64,000 bases of DNA from Amorphophallus konjac (Eukaryota; Streptophyta; Magnoliopsida; Alismatales; Araceae). The DNA is taken from positions 1 to 64,000 of the forward strand of contig JAHNEJ010001594.1 of NCBI GenBank assembly GCA_022559845.1. Direction: 5' to 3'. Positions 11,550-23,320 of this stretch are shown here, one piece after another. Position 1 is the first letter of the stretch; each line of letters starts with the position of its first letter. A model generated the notes under the pieces. The model saw only the letters and a list, made by a program, of their open reading frames with translations. It was not told where the DNA came from and made no database searches. The position numbers and the translations under genes were made by a program.

Positions 11550-12170
11550 CTATAGGGCCTTCCTTGCTATCCTGTCCTTGATATTTACGTAGGAAGCGTC
11601 ATCGATTGCAGGGGCGTGACGCTTGTAGATGGAAATGGACTCAAACCATCTTCCTAGAGGGAACCTTAAAGATGATGCCAACGAGGCGAGGGCATCGGCC
11701 ATAATATTCTGATGACGAGGGACATGGACAAAGATCAATTTGGTGAACAGTTTGGTAAAGGCAGCAGTGAGTTCTTGGTATGGCTTGAGCTTGGGATCGC
11801 GAGTGCGATATTTGGTGAGCACCTGACGAAGAATGAGTTGACTGTCACCTACCACTCGCAATTCAGTGATACGAAAAGAATGAGCGAGTTCCAGGCCAGC
11901 TAGAAGAGCTTCATATTCAGCTATATTGTTGGTAACGGGGAATTTGAGCTGGTATGTCAGTGGGAATGTAAGGCCTTCAGGCGATAGAAGGGCAATGCCA
12001 ATTCCTTTCCCTTGGGAATTCAGAGCTCCATCAAAATGTAATGTCCACATGTAATCATCTGATTGGTTGATGGACATTAGTTCCTCATCTGGAAATTCTG
12101 ACTGGACAGGATCGAATTTGGGGAGAGGATGGTGAGCGAGATGCTCGGCTATGGCATAACCCTTGATCAC
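11550..12170 (-). pseudogene. Element A second (archaeal-like) RNase H
   Basis: A 206-codon frame with the RNase H pattern: Asp in HFDGA, Glu in AEYEAL, Asp in VVGDSQLI and Asp in ADALASLA, so the catalytic residues look intact. This is separate from the RNase H that follows reverse transcriptase; possession of both is characteristic of Tat elements, where the extra domain is described as archaeal-like RNase H. It is split from the upstream domain by an in-frame TAG near 12199, so it is not part of one open polyprotein in this copy. A short Lys/Arg-rich tail with a stop at 11550 precedes integrase. Confidence 0.8.
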
Positions 12171-12179
12171 CTTTTGCTG

Positions 12180-13780
12180 AATGTAGGTGATGTCAAACTA
12201 AGAAAGAAAGGTTTGCCAGCGTGGTAATCTATCCGTAAGGATAGATTTTTCTAGAAGGAATTTGATAGGGTTCATTCGAGCAATAAAATGGACTTCATGA
12301 GCTAGAAAGTAGTGTTTCAACTTCTGCACTACCCAAACAAGGGCGGCACAAGTTTCTCCATTGCCGTGTACTTCTGCTCACAGGGGTTGAGGAGTTTGGA
12401 CAAGTAATAGGTCGCCCTTTCCTTGCCCGCTTCATCGGCTTGTGCCAGGACAGCTCCCACGGAGTCGTCCAGGATCGAGATGTAAAGGATTAAATGTTTA
12501 TCTGGCGTGGGTGGAATTAGGACGGGTGGATTGGCCAGATATTCCTTCAATCCTTCAAAAGCTTTTTGACATTTAGAATTCCAACTGAATTCTACTCCTG
12601 ACTTAGTCAACTTATAGAAAGGTTTGCACCTTTGCGAGTGCTGGGACACAAATCGACGAATGAATTGTAACCTTTCGATTAACCCTCGAACTTCTCTCAG
12701 GTTTTTCGGAGGTGGCATATCCCTAATTGCTTTAGCTTTGTTAGGATCTATTTCAATACCCCTCTTACTCACAATGAAACCAAGCAATTTGCCCGACGAG
12801 ACACCAAATACGCACTTTTTTGGATTCATTTTCAAATTGAACTCCCTTGATCTTTGCAGCACCTTGGCTAGAACTCTCGGGTGTTCTGCCCTAGTCTTGG
12901 ATTTCACCAGTAAATCATCCACATATACCTCTAAATACACATACATCATGTCATGGAATATTGCCATCATAGCCCTTTGATAAGTAGCTCCAGCATTCTT
13001 CAAACCAAATGGCATGACCAAATAGCAATAAGTTCCCCAAGGTGTGGTGAATGACATTTTCTCCTGATCCTCTTCTGCCAAACGGATCTGATTATACCCC
13101 GAAAATCCATCCATAAATGAGAGAGTTTCGTAGCCAGCCGTGTTATCAACCAACACGTCGATGTGAGGCAAGGGGAAATCATCTTTTGGACACGCGCGGT
13201 TAAGGTCCCGGAAATCAATACAGATTCTCACCTTTCCATCTTTTTTCATGACCGGGACAATGTTTGCCACCCATTGAGGATATAGAACAACTCTAATAAA
13301 TCTGGCTTTGTGGAGCTTATCGACCTCTTCCTTCATTTTTAAAGTCATTTGGGGGTGGAAACGTCTTAACCTTTGCTTTACCGAAATGGATCCCAGCTTT
13401 AGCGTTAGGCGATGTTCGACCAGGGTGGAATCCAATCCCGACATATCCTCATAGTTCCATGCGAACGTGTCCCTATACTCTTTGAGAACCTCGATCAATT
13501 CTTCTTCTTCAGATGGCGGCAAATTATCACTTATGAGGACGATCCTAGGGTCTTCCTCGGTCCCCAGGTTGATTTCTTTGGTGGGTTCTTCTATAGCGGC
13601 TGATGGTTCGTTAAACCTCCTCATTCCGCTAGCATATGCGTCGGTCGTGTCCTCATATTCTTCATCCCCTTCTTCAATAGGATATTCTTCATCTGTGAGC
13701 TCATAAACTCCATACCCCTCATCAATTGTATAATCCTCCTCACATTCTAACTCCGACAGTTGGATGGGATTCTCTAGCAA
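12180..13780 (-). pseudogene. Element A reverse transcriptase and first RNase H
   Basis: Open from 13780 to 12329 (483 codons). It begins with a very acidic leader (about residues 1-75), then the Ty3-type reverse transcriptase with DFRDLNRACPKDDFPLP, SFMDGFSGYNQI, MPFGLKNAGATYQRAM and the catalytic YVDD at 12914-12925, all intact. The connection and the start of RNase H (AVLAQADEAGKE, TYYLSK, YTAMEK) follow. Near 12340 the frame shifts; the rest of RNase H (LKHYFLAHEVHF, IKFLLEK) continues in another frame to a TAG near 12199, where related proteins have Glu. It copies element RNA into DNA in the cytoplasmic particle; the catalytic centre is preserved although the polyprotein is broken. Confidence 0.85.
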
Positions 13781-14274
13781 TTGAGGAATGGTTAGAAAGG
13801 CTTGACACCTATTGGCTAGATCTAGAAGGAATCAACGAGGAATTTCCCTGCCCTTGGATTTTCTTCTAGGTACTACCATTGGCTCGCTATTCCTAACCTG
13901 ACTGACTTGTTCTATAGACGAATAAGAAGTTGAAGAATGTACAGGAAAGGACCCCTCAGCGAAGGGGTAAAGAGGGGTCGCTCAAGGGACCTTGAATGAG
14001 TGGCCCATAGGTCGGGACGCACTCGTGGGAGATGTAGGAGGTCTCCTCAAAGGAAATGCACTGTTGAGGAGTTTGAAAATTGATATATTTTTTTTTCATT
14101 TTCATTTTCAATTACAAAATAATTGAAATAATTTGGAGAATGAGAGGAGGGAATTATAGCTAAGGGGTTGTGGGGCTCATTGAGTAGATCATGGTTGAAA
14201 ATTCGACACGGGCTGAGAAACCTGCGCAAGAATGTGAGCAGAGAAGGGGACCTGGGAATATCATCAGATAAACG
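13781..14274 (-). other. Degenerate polyprotein linker of element A
   Basis: Between the acidic leader of reverse transcriptase and the G-patch frame. No open frame over about 60 codons and no domain recognised; probably decayed polyprotein. Confidence 0.4.
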
Positions 14275-14889
14275 TCAGGTCCAAGAAAGAGTCAGCAGCA
14301 ACGGTTGAGGAGAATGATCAGATAGAATGACGGAAAGCGATCCGTCAGTGGCAACTTCCTCTCGGGGAGGAAAACTTGGAATTTCGGCAATGTCAACGAC
14401 ATCTTTTGGCACCTCAGAGATCAAAAGTGGCCCCTCTAAGTCCGGAGGTGAGAACATCTGCTGTAGCGCAATGGAAATGTCATGTATATGAAACCACTTG
14501 TTCCACTCGCAGTCCGGGTCACCGTGCTTCCCCTTCTTTGCAACCCTCGAGCAACTTTCAGCTAAATAGGCAATCTGTAATTTCCCATGTGATTCTTGCA
14601 GGTAATTCCCCAACTGTATAACCGGACCCTTTCTGAAATGAGAGTACAAGGTCCATGTAAGAGGTCCCTCATATCCTTCAAGTGGCCCTTCAAAGCCTAG
14701 GCCGGCTCTAAGGGTTAACTTTGTCTTCTTTGGCAACCCCAGTCTCCCTTGTAATTGTGCACCCAAGTCTTTGCCCTGTTGGTAGCCAATATTTTTCATG
14801 ATCTCCCATCCCTTAGAATGGGAAGGGTGACATGACTTTGATGCCTGAAACGGCTTTTGTGTTAAAGGGGTGCGACGAGGGTCACACAC
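14275..14889 (-). pseudogene. Element A polyprotein segment with a G-patch domain
   Basis: A 204-codon minus frame between protease and reverse transcriptase. Residues about 25-70 match the G-patch pattern: a hydrophobic position, then NIGYQQGKDLGAQLQGR with the spaced glycines, and LRAGLGFEGP. G-patch is a short glycine-rich RNA-binding motif; in some retroviruses it follows protease and aids reverse transcription. The rest of the segment (aromatic, Pro-rich) has no recognised domain. It follows protease after a short gap and is out of frame with parts of it. Identification is by motif only. Confidence 0.6.
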
Positions 14890-14922
14890 ATCTAGCAGTG
14901 AAAGAATTGGCCGGTGAGTCGG

Positions 14923-15718
14923 TCAAACAGAAGGCAATGAGGTATTAATAGCATCCACTGTAGAAAAGATGGGCATGCTATTTACCTTGATAATCCAAGC
15001 CTTGTATGGAAACTTTAAGCACTGATGATTGGTGGAAGGCACAGCATTCATAACCTCAATGTAAGGGCGGCCTAGTATGGCCTTGAATGTGGGATCCATA
15101 TCAAGGATATGGAATTCCGCAAAGACTGATGCAGGGCCCAATTCTACATTCAAGATGATCATCCCCATTGGTGGCTTTTTGCTGTTGTCATAGGCCGTAA
15201 CCGTGATTGATGAAGGCCTTTATCTGTTCCGTGTCAACCCCACATAATTGGAGGGTGCTCATGGAGATCACGTTTATAGACGCACCAGTATCCACCAAAC
15301 ATGGGTCTATAGACGCCCCATTGATCTTTACTGCAATACACAAAGCATATTTTCGGGCCTCCTTGGGGGCAAGCTCATGGTGGTGAAATATAATAGCCGG
15401 TTGTGTATCAGTCAGCGTCAATACCGACGAGATCTTCTCCACTGGGAGATCCTCATTTACCATAACCTTCTGAAGATACTCCATCAAGGCGTCCTGATGG
15501 GTTTTCGACCTCTTGATTAGCTCGAGAATGGAGATCCGAGCTGGTGTTTTATCCAAGTGTTTCAATATGTCATATTGTGTCCCGGGGATAGATTCCTCTG
15601 GCTGCTCTTCGGTGTCTTTCTCTAGCTGAGACTGCTCGGGGACCTGACTGTTTTGGGGAAAAATCCGATGGAACATCCTTCTACTACGGAGCACCATGGC
15701 TTGTGGGTTTGGTGGCAC
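14923..15718 (-). pseudogene. Element A aspartic protease, frameshifted
   Basis: Retropepsin that would process the polyprotein. The active-site loop is LVDTGASINV with Asp-Thr-Gly at 15284-15292. The conserved C-terminal strand, AILGRPYI, lies in a different frame (14923-15168), so a frameshift near 15200 splits the domain. The region before the loop (15300-15718) holds a helical, charged segment with LELIKRSK, often seen ahead of protease in these elements. Confidence 0.8.
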
Positions 15719-16256
15719 CTATATGAGATTAGGTATGGGATTTAGCAAGGGCTCAAGGGGTATTGGTGGAGGAACAGTTAACGAAGCAGGGGCAATAATA
15801 GGTGTAGGGGCTCTGATGAGTGGTTTGTTAGGTGGAGGTATGGTGGGAGTGGATGAAGTCTCAGATAGACTGTGAATGATAAGGGGTTTAAAGGGTGGAG
15901 GCATAGTAGATGTTGACGGGGCCCCGGATGGGCGGTGGATGATGAGAGGTTTCGAGGGTAAATGGGTTATGATGGAGGTGGATGATGTTTGATGAGGACT
16001 CAGTGGAAGGTTAACAGTAGGGATGCGGATGAGAGGACGTGATGGCGGTGGAAATGGGTGAGGCGATGTTGCAGGTTGTGCTACGGGTCGAGAATGGACA
16101 GGTGCGGGACGGATAAAGCATGGAGGTTGGTTTGGAACATGATTGGCGACAAGGATAGATCTATCTTCCGTATGCCAATCTTGCCCTCTTCCAACTTCTG
16201 GGAAGGAAGAGATGGGGTTGACTTGGTGGTTGGGTTGTTGGTGCGCCGGTAATGGA

Positions 16257-16370
16257 TTTTGGAGGATGCCCATGTTTGGCTGTTGTTGTGGTGCCTGCTG
16301 AGGCTGTTGTTGTTATTGTTGTTGTGGTTGTTGTTGTTGTTGCTGTCTAGGAGGAGGTCTCCTGGCCTTC
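16257..16370 (-). repeat. Polyglutamine (CAA/CAG) tract of element A
   Basis: The minus strand is a near-continuous run of CAA and CAG codons in the Gln/Pro-rich linker after gag. One CAA has become TAA near 16313, a stop in an otherwise open frame. Confidence 0.7.
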
Positions 16371-16374
16371 ATCA

Positions 16375-18327
16375 TGGCGACGTATCGCCTCATTTCATCC
16401 TAATCTATTTGATGTTCATCATTCATATCATAGATATAATCTCTAAAATGGAAACAGTTTTCCACTGTATGACCCGGTTGTCTATGGAAGACACAATATC
16501 TGGAAGTGTCAATGTTCATGGGTCATATGGCTCTTTCCTTAGGCAAGGTGAGCATATTAGCAGCTATGAGAGCATTAAAAATGTCCGATAATGACTCTGG
16601 CAAAGGTGGGTAGTGATTTCTCCTTGGGCCAATTGGCCTTCTCTGTTGTTGGGGGCCATAGTCCCCGGGTGGTGGAACCTGATTATATCGAGGAGGTAGC
16701 TGCTGTTGTTGTTGGACATGGAGGGGTTGAGGAATATTATTCTGGAGAAGGTTATTTTATGGGGGAGGATGATAGGGTTGCTGACCTTGTTGGTCCTGAT
16801 GAAAGGGGAATTGTGGAGCTTGTGGAGGCCTGGGGTTGGCTTGCCGGTTGGGATTGCCAACCGCACTCACCTGCTCATTCGTTACGACCCCTTCTGTCAC
16901 TCCACCTTGGGCACCCGTGCTTGACTTCCTAAACACCTTTGGCTTTGGTGGCTCAAACATATGCATAAGGGGGGAATCTTTCAGCTGTGTTTGGATATAT
17001 CGAGCCCTCTCATACAATTCCTCCATAGTGGTGAGCTTGTTCATTGCCAGGACGTGTCTGAATTGCGGAGTGGCATTAGACACGATCATCTTCACTTGTT
17101 CCAATTCCAAAATGGGGTCTCTCACTTTCTCTGCCAAGGATCTCCATCTATCAGCAAATTGGATGAAATCTTCGTCCGACTTCATTTTTTCAGCCACTAG
17201 GTCGGTAATAGAAAGGGAGGGACCAACCCTATCCCGATATTTCTGTAGGAACTTCCTCTGGACCACGTCGAAGTTCTCAGCCTCACTCGGCTCTAGGGAA
17301 TAGAACCATTCTAAGGCGGGACCATCCAATGATCTCTTGAAGAGGTATGCCAGGGATCTTTGATCGTTCTGCCAAAACGAGGACTCATACATAAAGTCCT
17401 TCAGATGAATGAGGGGGTTGCCTGTGCCGGTGTACCATCGGTACGTTGGCATTTCAGAAGGAGGGAGATGGAATACTGGAAGGATTGGTAAAGAGATCTC
17501 AAGCGCGGATTTGACATCCACGATCTTTTTGAAATCTCGAAATTGTTCATCCATCTTGTTCATCCTATGAAGGAGAGATTGGGTGACCTCATTGTAAGGA
17601 GCAGGTTGTGGTGGCCACTGAGGCCTTGCAGAAGCCTGAGAAGGGAATTCCGGATGAGAGAGACGTTGTGGCATATCAGCAAATGGAACTGACTGAAATG
17701 TCGTATGAGGAATTGGTGGAACTTGAGATTGGGGAGGTAATTAGAAAGAGGGAGGTTGCGGATGTTGTGGCATATCAATAAATGGAACTGACTGAAATGT
17801 TGTATGAGGAATTGGTGGAACTTGAGACTGGGGAGGTAATTGGAAAGAGGGAGGTTGCGGATGTTGTGGCATATCAGTAAATGGAACTGACTGAAATGTT
17901 GTATGAGGAATTGGTGGAACTTGAGACTGGGGAGGTAATTGGAAAGAGGGAGGTTGCAGACTTGTCTGCACAAGAGGGAATGAGGAAGGGATTGCCTGTG
18001 CAGGCTCTTGAGTAGGGAGAGCAACTGGTGTTGGGTTTTGAGGAGTAGAATCAACAGACTTCCCTTTTAGGATGGCCTGAAAGGCTCGGACCTGATCGGG
18101 ATTGAGCTGTGTGTTCGCGAGAACACCCAGCAGGAGGAAATATCTTGCGGCGGGGATGCTTCCCCGACGGTGGTTCGCACCTCGTATGAGGGCTCACGGG
18201 AGGAACCTACGTCCTCAGCAGGGACATGTGTCCCCTGGTGACTCGGGGTCGGATTCTGACTGTTCCCGGACATTTCTTGATCTTTTTCGGAACGCGAGAT
18301 TTTGCCGGAACGCAATAACATACACAC
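16375..18327 (-). pseudogene. Element A gag
   Basis: Nucleocapsid/capsid precursor. The N-terminal frame (18067-18327, starting MCMLLRSGK) shifts near 18100 into the main frame (VRAFQAILKGKS). Then three proline-rich 33-residue repeats are followed by the gag core at 16950-17600 (PTYRWYTGTGNPLIHL, WFYSLEP, DFIQFADRWR). A C-x2-H-x4-H-x4-C zinc knuckle lies at 16454-16495. Stops interrupt the same frame at 17741-17743 (a Gln codon changed to TAA), 16757-16759 and near 16522. Order and composition fit Tat gag; this copy cannot make a full protein. Confidence 0.8.
17658..17957 (-). repeat. Three 99-bp repeats in gag (proline-rich)
   Basis: Three tandem copies of 33 codons, each with PPQSQVPPIPH and TTFQSVPF. 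Copies are nearly identical; the leftmost carries the TAA stop and a divergent end. Confidence 0.85.
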
Positions 18328-18939
18328 TCAAACCAATAGCAAAGATTAACAAACAAGTTGATGTTTAACACCTTTTTTATTTTTGTTTTTATTTTCTTTT
18401 TTCTTTCTTTCTTTCTTTTTTTTTCTAATCTAATGTTCACACCACAGGAGGGACCTTAGTTGCAATATTGGTTTCCGCCGTGTCATCTAAAGACACTCGA
18501 CTCACCACGAATGGGTTGACTATCTCCAGGAAACTTCAGTGGTACAACCAGCTCAGTGAACGAAGAGGGAATCCTTCGATGTCGGGGACTTACGGAGGTC
18601 CCGATGAAGGAGATCCTAGTCCGTCGAGAGGAATTCCTGACGGAGAGTCCTTCCTTCACTAGGAAAAGGTGATCCTAAAAAAAATGGAACAAAAGAAATA
18701 AAAATAAAAGGGAGATGATATGCAATGTAGTGCTGAATTTAACAGGAGATATATAAACAGACAACGAATATATACAATAAAAGAAATTAAACAAACATCA
18801 CAACACTCCTTTTCTGCAATGATACGAATCTCTTCAGACTTCAAGGGGACTCTAGAGTAATGCACGTAGTGCACGAGGGATGAAATTGTAATGCCAAGAG
18901 TGATAGCGGTAACACGAATATAGCGCACGCGGGCGCAAT

Positions 18940-19470
18940 CACGAGGGGCACACATAGGTGCCGAGTGGAGGGGCACACGTGGGTGCCGATGGCAAGAGTG
19001 CTACTGGGAGCACGAATGTAGCGCACGCGGGCGCAATCAGGAGGGGCACACGTGGGTGCCGAGTGGAGGGGCACACATGGGTGCCGATGGCAAGAGCACG
19101 AATGTAGCACACGCGGGCGCAATCAGGAGGGGCACACGTGGGTGCCGAGTGGAGGGGCACACGTGGGTGCCGATGGCAAGAGTGCTACTGGGAGCACGAA
19201 TGTAGCGCACGCGGGCGTAATCAGGAGGGGCACATGTGGGTGCCGAGTGGAGGGGCACACGTGGGTGCCGATGGCAAGAGTGCTACTGGGAGCACGAATG
19301 TAGCGCACGCGGGCGCAATCAGGAGGGGCATACGTGGGTGCCGAGTGGAGGGGCACACGTGGGTGCCGATAGTAATAGTGCTACTGGGAGCATGAATGTA
19401 GCGCACGCGGGGGCAATCAGGAGGGGCACACGTGGGTGCCGAGTGGAGGGGCACACGTGGGTGCCGAAAA
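18940..19470. repeat. About 98-bp tandem array with repeated CACGTG, in the 5' leader of element A
   Basis: Five to six copies of a unit that contains GGGGCACACGTGGGTGCC twice, followed by ATGGCAAGAGTGCTACTGGGAG and GCGCACGCGGGCGCAATC. It lies between the primer-binding-like site and gag, so it is in the leader of the genomic RNA. The CACGTG cores match the plant G-box. Open frames on both strands here follow from the repetition. Confidence 0.9.
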
Positions 19471-19499
19471 TATTTGGGTAACCAGAGAAAACAAAAGAG

Positions 19500-19517
19500 G
19501 TCCCACCGTGATCGCCA
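19500..19517 (-). other. Primer-binding-like site of element A
   Basis: On the minus strand TGGCGATCACGGTGGGAC begins five bases after an LTR-like end (CCACA, boundary at 19523). It shares TGGC and CGGTGGGAC with element B's primer site at 44459-44476. The complementary tRNA is not assigned. It is the main support for placing the 5' LTR end at 19523. Confidence 0.6.
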
Positions 19518-20144
19518 AGAGATGTGGATGAGGAAATCACACCAACGTCGAGTCCCAAGAGATGTGGAGGACGAGACCGTAGCAATGGAGAGGGAAGGAA
19601 AAGAGGAACGAGGAATGGATTACTGGGTAATACGAGAAAAGTGGTGGAAAGTGTGACTTGCAAGAAACATTCTGGTGGAACACAAAGAAGGTAGACTTAT
19701 TAGACTCCGGTACGTGGCGGAGATAGGGGTCCAAAGATCCTCTCGCGTAAACTGACCCTTTCCCGGTAAGCGTGACTTACCGTTCCGCAAGCAGCTTTTC
19801 ATATACCGAGGAGTCTGAGAACCTACGTAATAGAATTTGAGAGACACGTAGACTCGGAATTTGTAACGATATGCCACTAATCAGACAATTATAAGAACAA
19901 TATGAACAAAAACATACCACCGCAAGACATTGGTCTTTGCAGGGTTTTAACAGCAATGTAACAATATCAGCAGTAATAAATATGTGTACATATATAGAAA
20001 CCACCGCGAGACATTGGCCTTACGGGATTTTTACTGTAATATAGCTAATAAATATAAGTATATATATACATAAGACCACAGCGAGATATTACTCTCCATG
20101 GGATTTTTATTATAATATAAGTATATATAACAAGAAATAAAAAT

Positions 20145-21110
20145 GGGATCAAATAAACTGCCGCGAGATGTTACTCTCCGCGGGGTTGTAAGGTGGTGAT
20201 AGGGGAATGCTGAAATTAAACAGTTAGGGGTTAGGATATTAGAGTGCGGAAATTAGATTACTGAAATGAAAATGGTCGCGGGAGGTGACCCACCGCACCA
20301 GTTAGATAAAACCGCCGCGAGGAACGGATTCCTTGATCGGGGTTGGAATGAAAGTACAGGAGATGAAACCACCGCGAGGAACGGGTTCCTTGATCGGGGT
20401 TGGAACGAAAGTACGAAAAATGAAACCACCGCGAGGAACGGATTCCTTGATCAGGGTTGGAATGAAAGTACAGGAAATGAAACCACCGCGAGGAACGGGT
20501 TCCTTGATCGGGGTTGGAGTGAAAGGATAGAAAATAAGACCGCCGCGAGGAACGGATTCCTTGATCGGGGTTGGAACGAAAGTACATGAAATGAAACCAC
20601 CACGAGGAATGGGTTCCTTGATCGGGGTTGGAGCGAAAGTACAGAAAATAAGACTGCCGCGAGGAACGGATTCCTTGATCGGGGTTGGAATGAAAGTACA
20701 GGAAATGAAACCACCGCGAGGAACGGATTCCTTGATCGGTGTTGGAACGAAAGTACATGAAATGAAACCACCGCGAGGAACGGGTTCCTTGATCGGGGTT
20801 GGAACGAAAGTACAGGAAATGAAACCACCGCGAGGAACGGGTTCCTTGATCGGGGTTGGAACGAAAGTACAGAAAATAAGACCGTCGCGAGGAACGGATT
20901 CCTTGATCGGGGTTCGAACAAATGAAAAGGGGATCAAATAAACCGCCGTGAGATGTCACTCTCCGCGGGGTTTTGAGGCGGTGATATGGGAATGTTAAAA
21001 TAAAATAGTTAGGGGTTAGGATGTTAGAGCGCAGAAATTAAATTGCTGAAATGAAGATGGTCACGGGAGGTGACCCACCGCACCAGTTAGATGAGACCGC
21101 CGCGAGGAAC
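20145..21110. repeat. 57-bp tandem array flanked by a longer duplication
   Basis: About eleven copies of a 57-bp unit (core GAGGAACGGATTCCTTGATC) fill 20310-20930. As 57 is a multiple of three, it gives open repeated frames on both strands that are not genes. About 170 bp of flanking sequence (20148-20310, with CTCTCCGCGGGGTT and GGGAGGTGACCCACCGCACC) recurs after the array at 20930-21110, so the block is itself a duplication about 780 bp apart. Confidence 0.9.
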
Positions 21111-21884
21111 TGGTTCCGTCGACGGGGTTCGAACAAAAGACAGAAAATAAAACCACCGCGAGGAACTGGTTCCGTCAACGAGGTTTGAACAGAAAAGAAA
21201 CAACAGAAAGAAAGAGAAGGGAAGTGTGATCGCCAGGGGTTGAGGACCCCACATGAAGTGTTCTGATCGCGTTCACCGTAGGAGCGGGAGCAGTGCAGGT
21301 CTTCTCTTCCTCTTCTGTCGGCCGGCCGACGAAGAGGGCTTCCTTCAGTTACCCTTGCAAAACACAGCAGATGAAACAAATGGACGGTGGATTAGAATGA
21401 AAGTAGTGTAGTATCGGTCCCTTGATATGAAAATAGCAGAGTCATGATCAAACGCGCACCTGGTTGGTGTTGTTTGAAACCCCTTTTAGACACCAAGATA
21501 GGCAGATGACATGATGAATAACCAAATGAAGGTCTCTCAGGGAGAGAGATGCAATATAGACAACAAATGATGCATGCATATGCGACTAACTGAATGAAAA
21601 TAAGACAACAAGGAGGGGGAGAAAAGTTATTCAGAGGTGGATGATGGGCTTTGGATGAGCTTCTTCAGCAAGGTAAGGATGAAACAGGCACGCGCACAGC
21701 AGAACGATTTTCTTAGTGGCACTCGACCGCCCAGGGAACTCGACCTTCTTTGTTTCACGGACTTCAACACCGATCGGACCGGAGCATCTCTTTCCATTCC
21801 GTACGGACACATACAAGCACTTACACACGCACCTGTAAGAACACTCACGCATGCACACCTATATATACATATATGAGAATATAT

Positions 21885-22043
21885 CTATGAAAGAGAGATT
21901 AAAAGAGAGAGGGTTGGAGAGAGAAAGGGAGAGGGAGGGAACAACTCTTTCCCCCCCCCCCCCCACTTTTTTTAGATTTTTTTTATATTAGTTATATATA
22001 TATAGTATGTATATGTATATAGAGAATATATGGGATCTATATA

Positions 22044-22098
<55 letters not shown>

Positions 22099-23320
22099 GT
22101 TATATATATATAAGAGAGAGAGAAGCAGAGAGAGGGGAAAAGAGAGAGACGATGGGGAGAGAGAGGGAGAGAAGAGAGAAGACAGAGGGAGAGAGAATGG
22201 GTGGGAAGAAAAATAAAATAAAAAAAGTGAGTGAGATTAAGAGGGAGTACGTGAGACAGAGAGTAAAGAAGAGACAGCGGGGTGAGAGGGGTAGTGAGAG
22301 AATAAATAAATAAAAAGAGAAAAAAATAAAAATAAAAAGGAGAGTGATCGAGTAGAGACAGGAAACGTGAGAGGGAGAACAGAGAGAGGGTGAAAGGGAG
22401 AGAGAGGGGAATAAACAAATAAAAAAAGTGAGAGAGGGAGATCGAGAGATAGGGGGAGTTGGGGAGAATAAAATAAATAAAAAAGAGGGAATTAAAAGAA
22501 GGGGGCGGCGAGAGACAGAGAGAGAGTGGAGGGAGGAGAGAGAACGTGAGGGACAGTGGGAGAGGGAGATCGGAGGGACAGTGGGAGAGGGAGAGAAATA
22601 AAGAGTGAGAGGAGATAAAAAATAAATAATAAAAAAAGAAAATAGGAGAGAGAGAGGAGAGGGATCGGGTATGGGATAGACGACAGAGAAACGGTGAGAG
22701 AGATGGGAAGAGAGAAGAGAGAGGATAAGAGAGAGGGAAGAGAAGAACCGAGAGAGAGAGATGTGAGAGGAAGAGAGAGAGGATAATAAAAAAATAAGAG
22801 AGAGAGAGAGAGAGAGATCGGGAGGGAGTGAAAGAGATTGAGAGTGACGAAGGGGAGAGAGAGAGAAGTGGGGGAGAAAGAGAACAGAGTGGGGGAGAGA
22901 GTAACAGCAGGGGGGAGAAAATAAAAATAAAAAAAAGTGTGAGAGATCGAGAGGGAGAGAGAGACGGTGGGAGGGGGGAGAGAATGAGAAGCAGAGAGAG
23001 GGAGAGATAGGGAGAGACGGTGGGAGAAGGGATTAAAAAAAGAAAAAAAAAGAAGTAAGAGAGAGGGAGATCGAGAGAGAGTGAGAGAGAGGAGAGAGAG
23101 AGGGAGAGAGAGACCGTGAGGGGGGAGTTAGAGGGAGAGAGGGAGAGAAGAAGAGAGAGGAGGGAGAGACAGAGAGAGAGAGACGAGAGAGATTAAGAGA
23201 GAGAGGGAGAACGGGACACGGCGGGAGGAAGAGAGGAGAGAAACAGAGAGAGATGGGAGACGGGAGGGGGGAGAAAGAGAGAGAGAGGGAGAGAGGAAGA
23301 GGAAGACGGAGGGGGAAGAC
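21885..23320. repeat. AG-rich low-complexity tract with poly-C and (TA)n
   Basis: Plus strand almost entirely A and G (GAGAGA-type), broken by short AAATAAATAAA runs. It begins with 14 C at 21951-21964 and includes a (TA)n run at about 22045-22092. No gene. Confidence 0.9.

Noticed and set aside
18940..20935. Regular repeats that might suggest a CRISPR array
   Set aside because: Units abut with no unique spacers, and the sequence is a plant genome.
20258..20959. Long open frames on both strands in the 57-bp array
   Set aside because: They are open only because the unit is 57 bp; no domain, and all frames repeat the same short peptide.
21885..23320. Possible origin or centromeric satellite in the AG-rich tract
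   Set aside because: No unit structure or higher-order period; plain low-complexity purine sequence.
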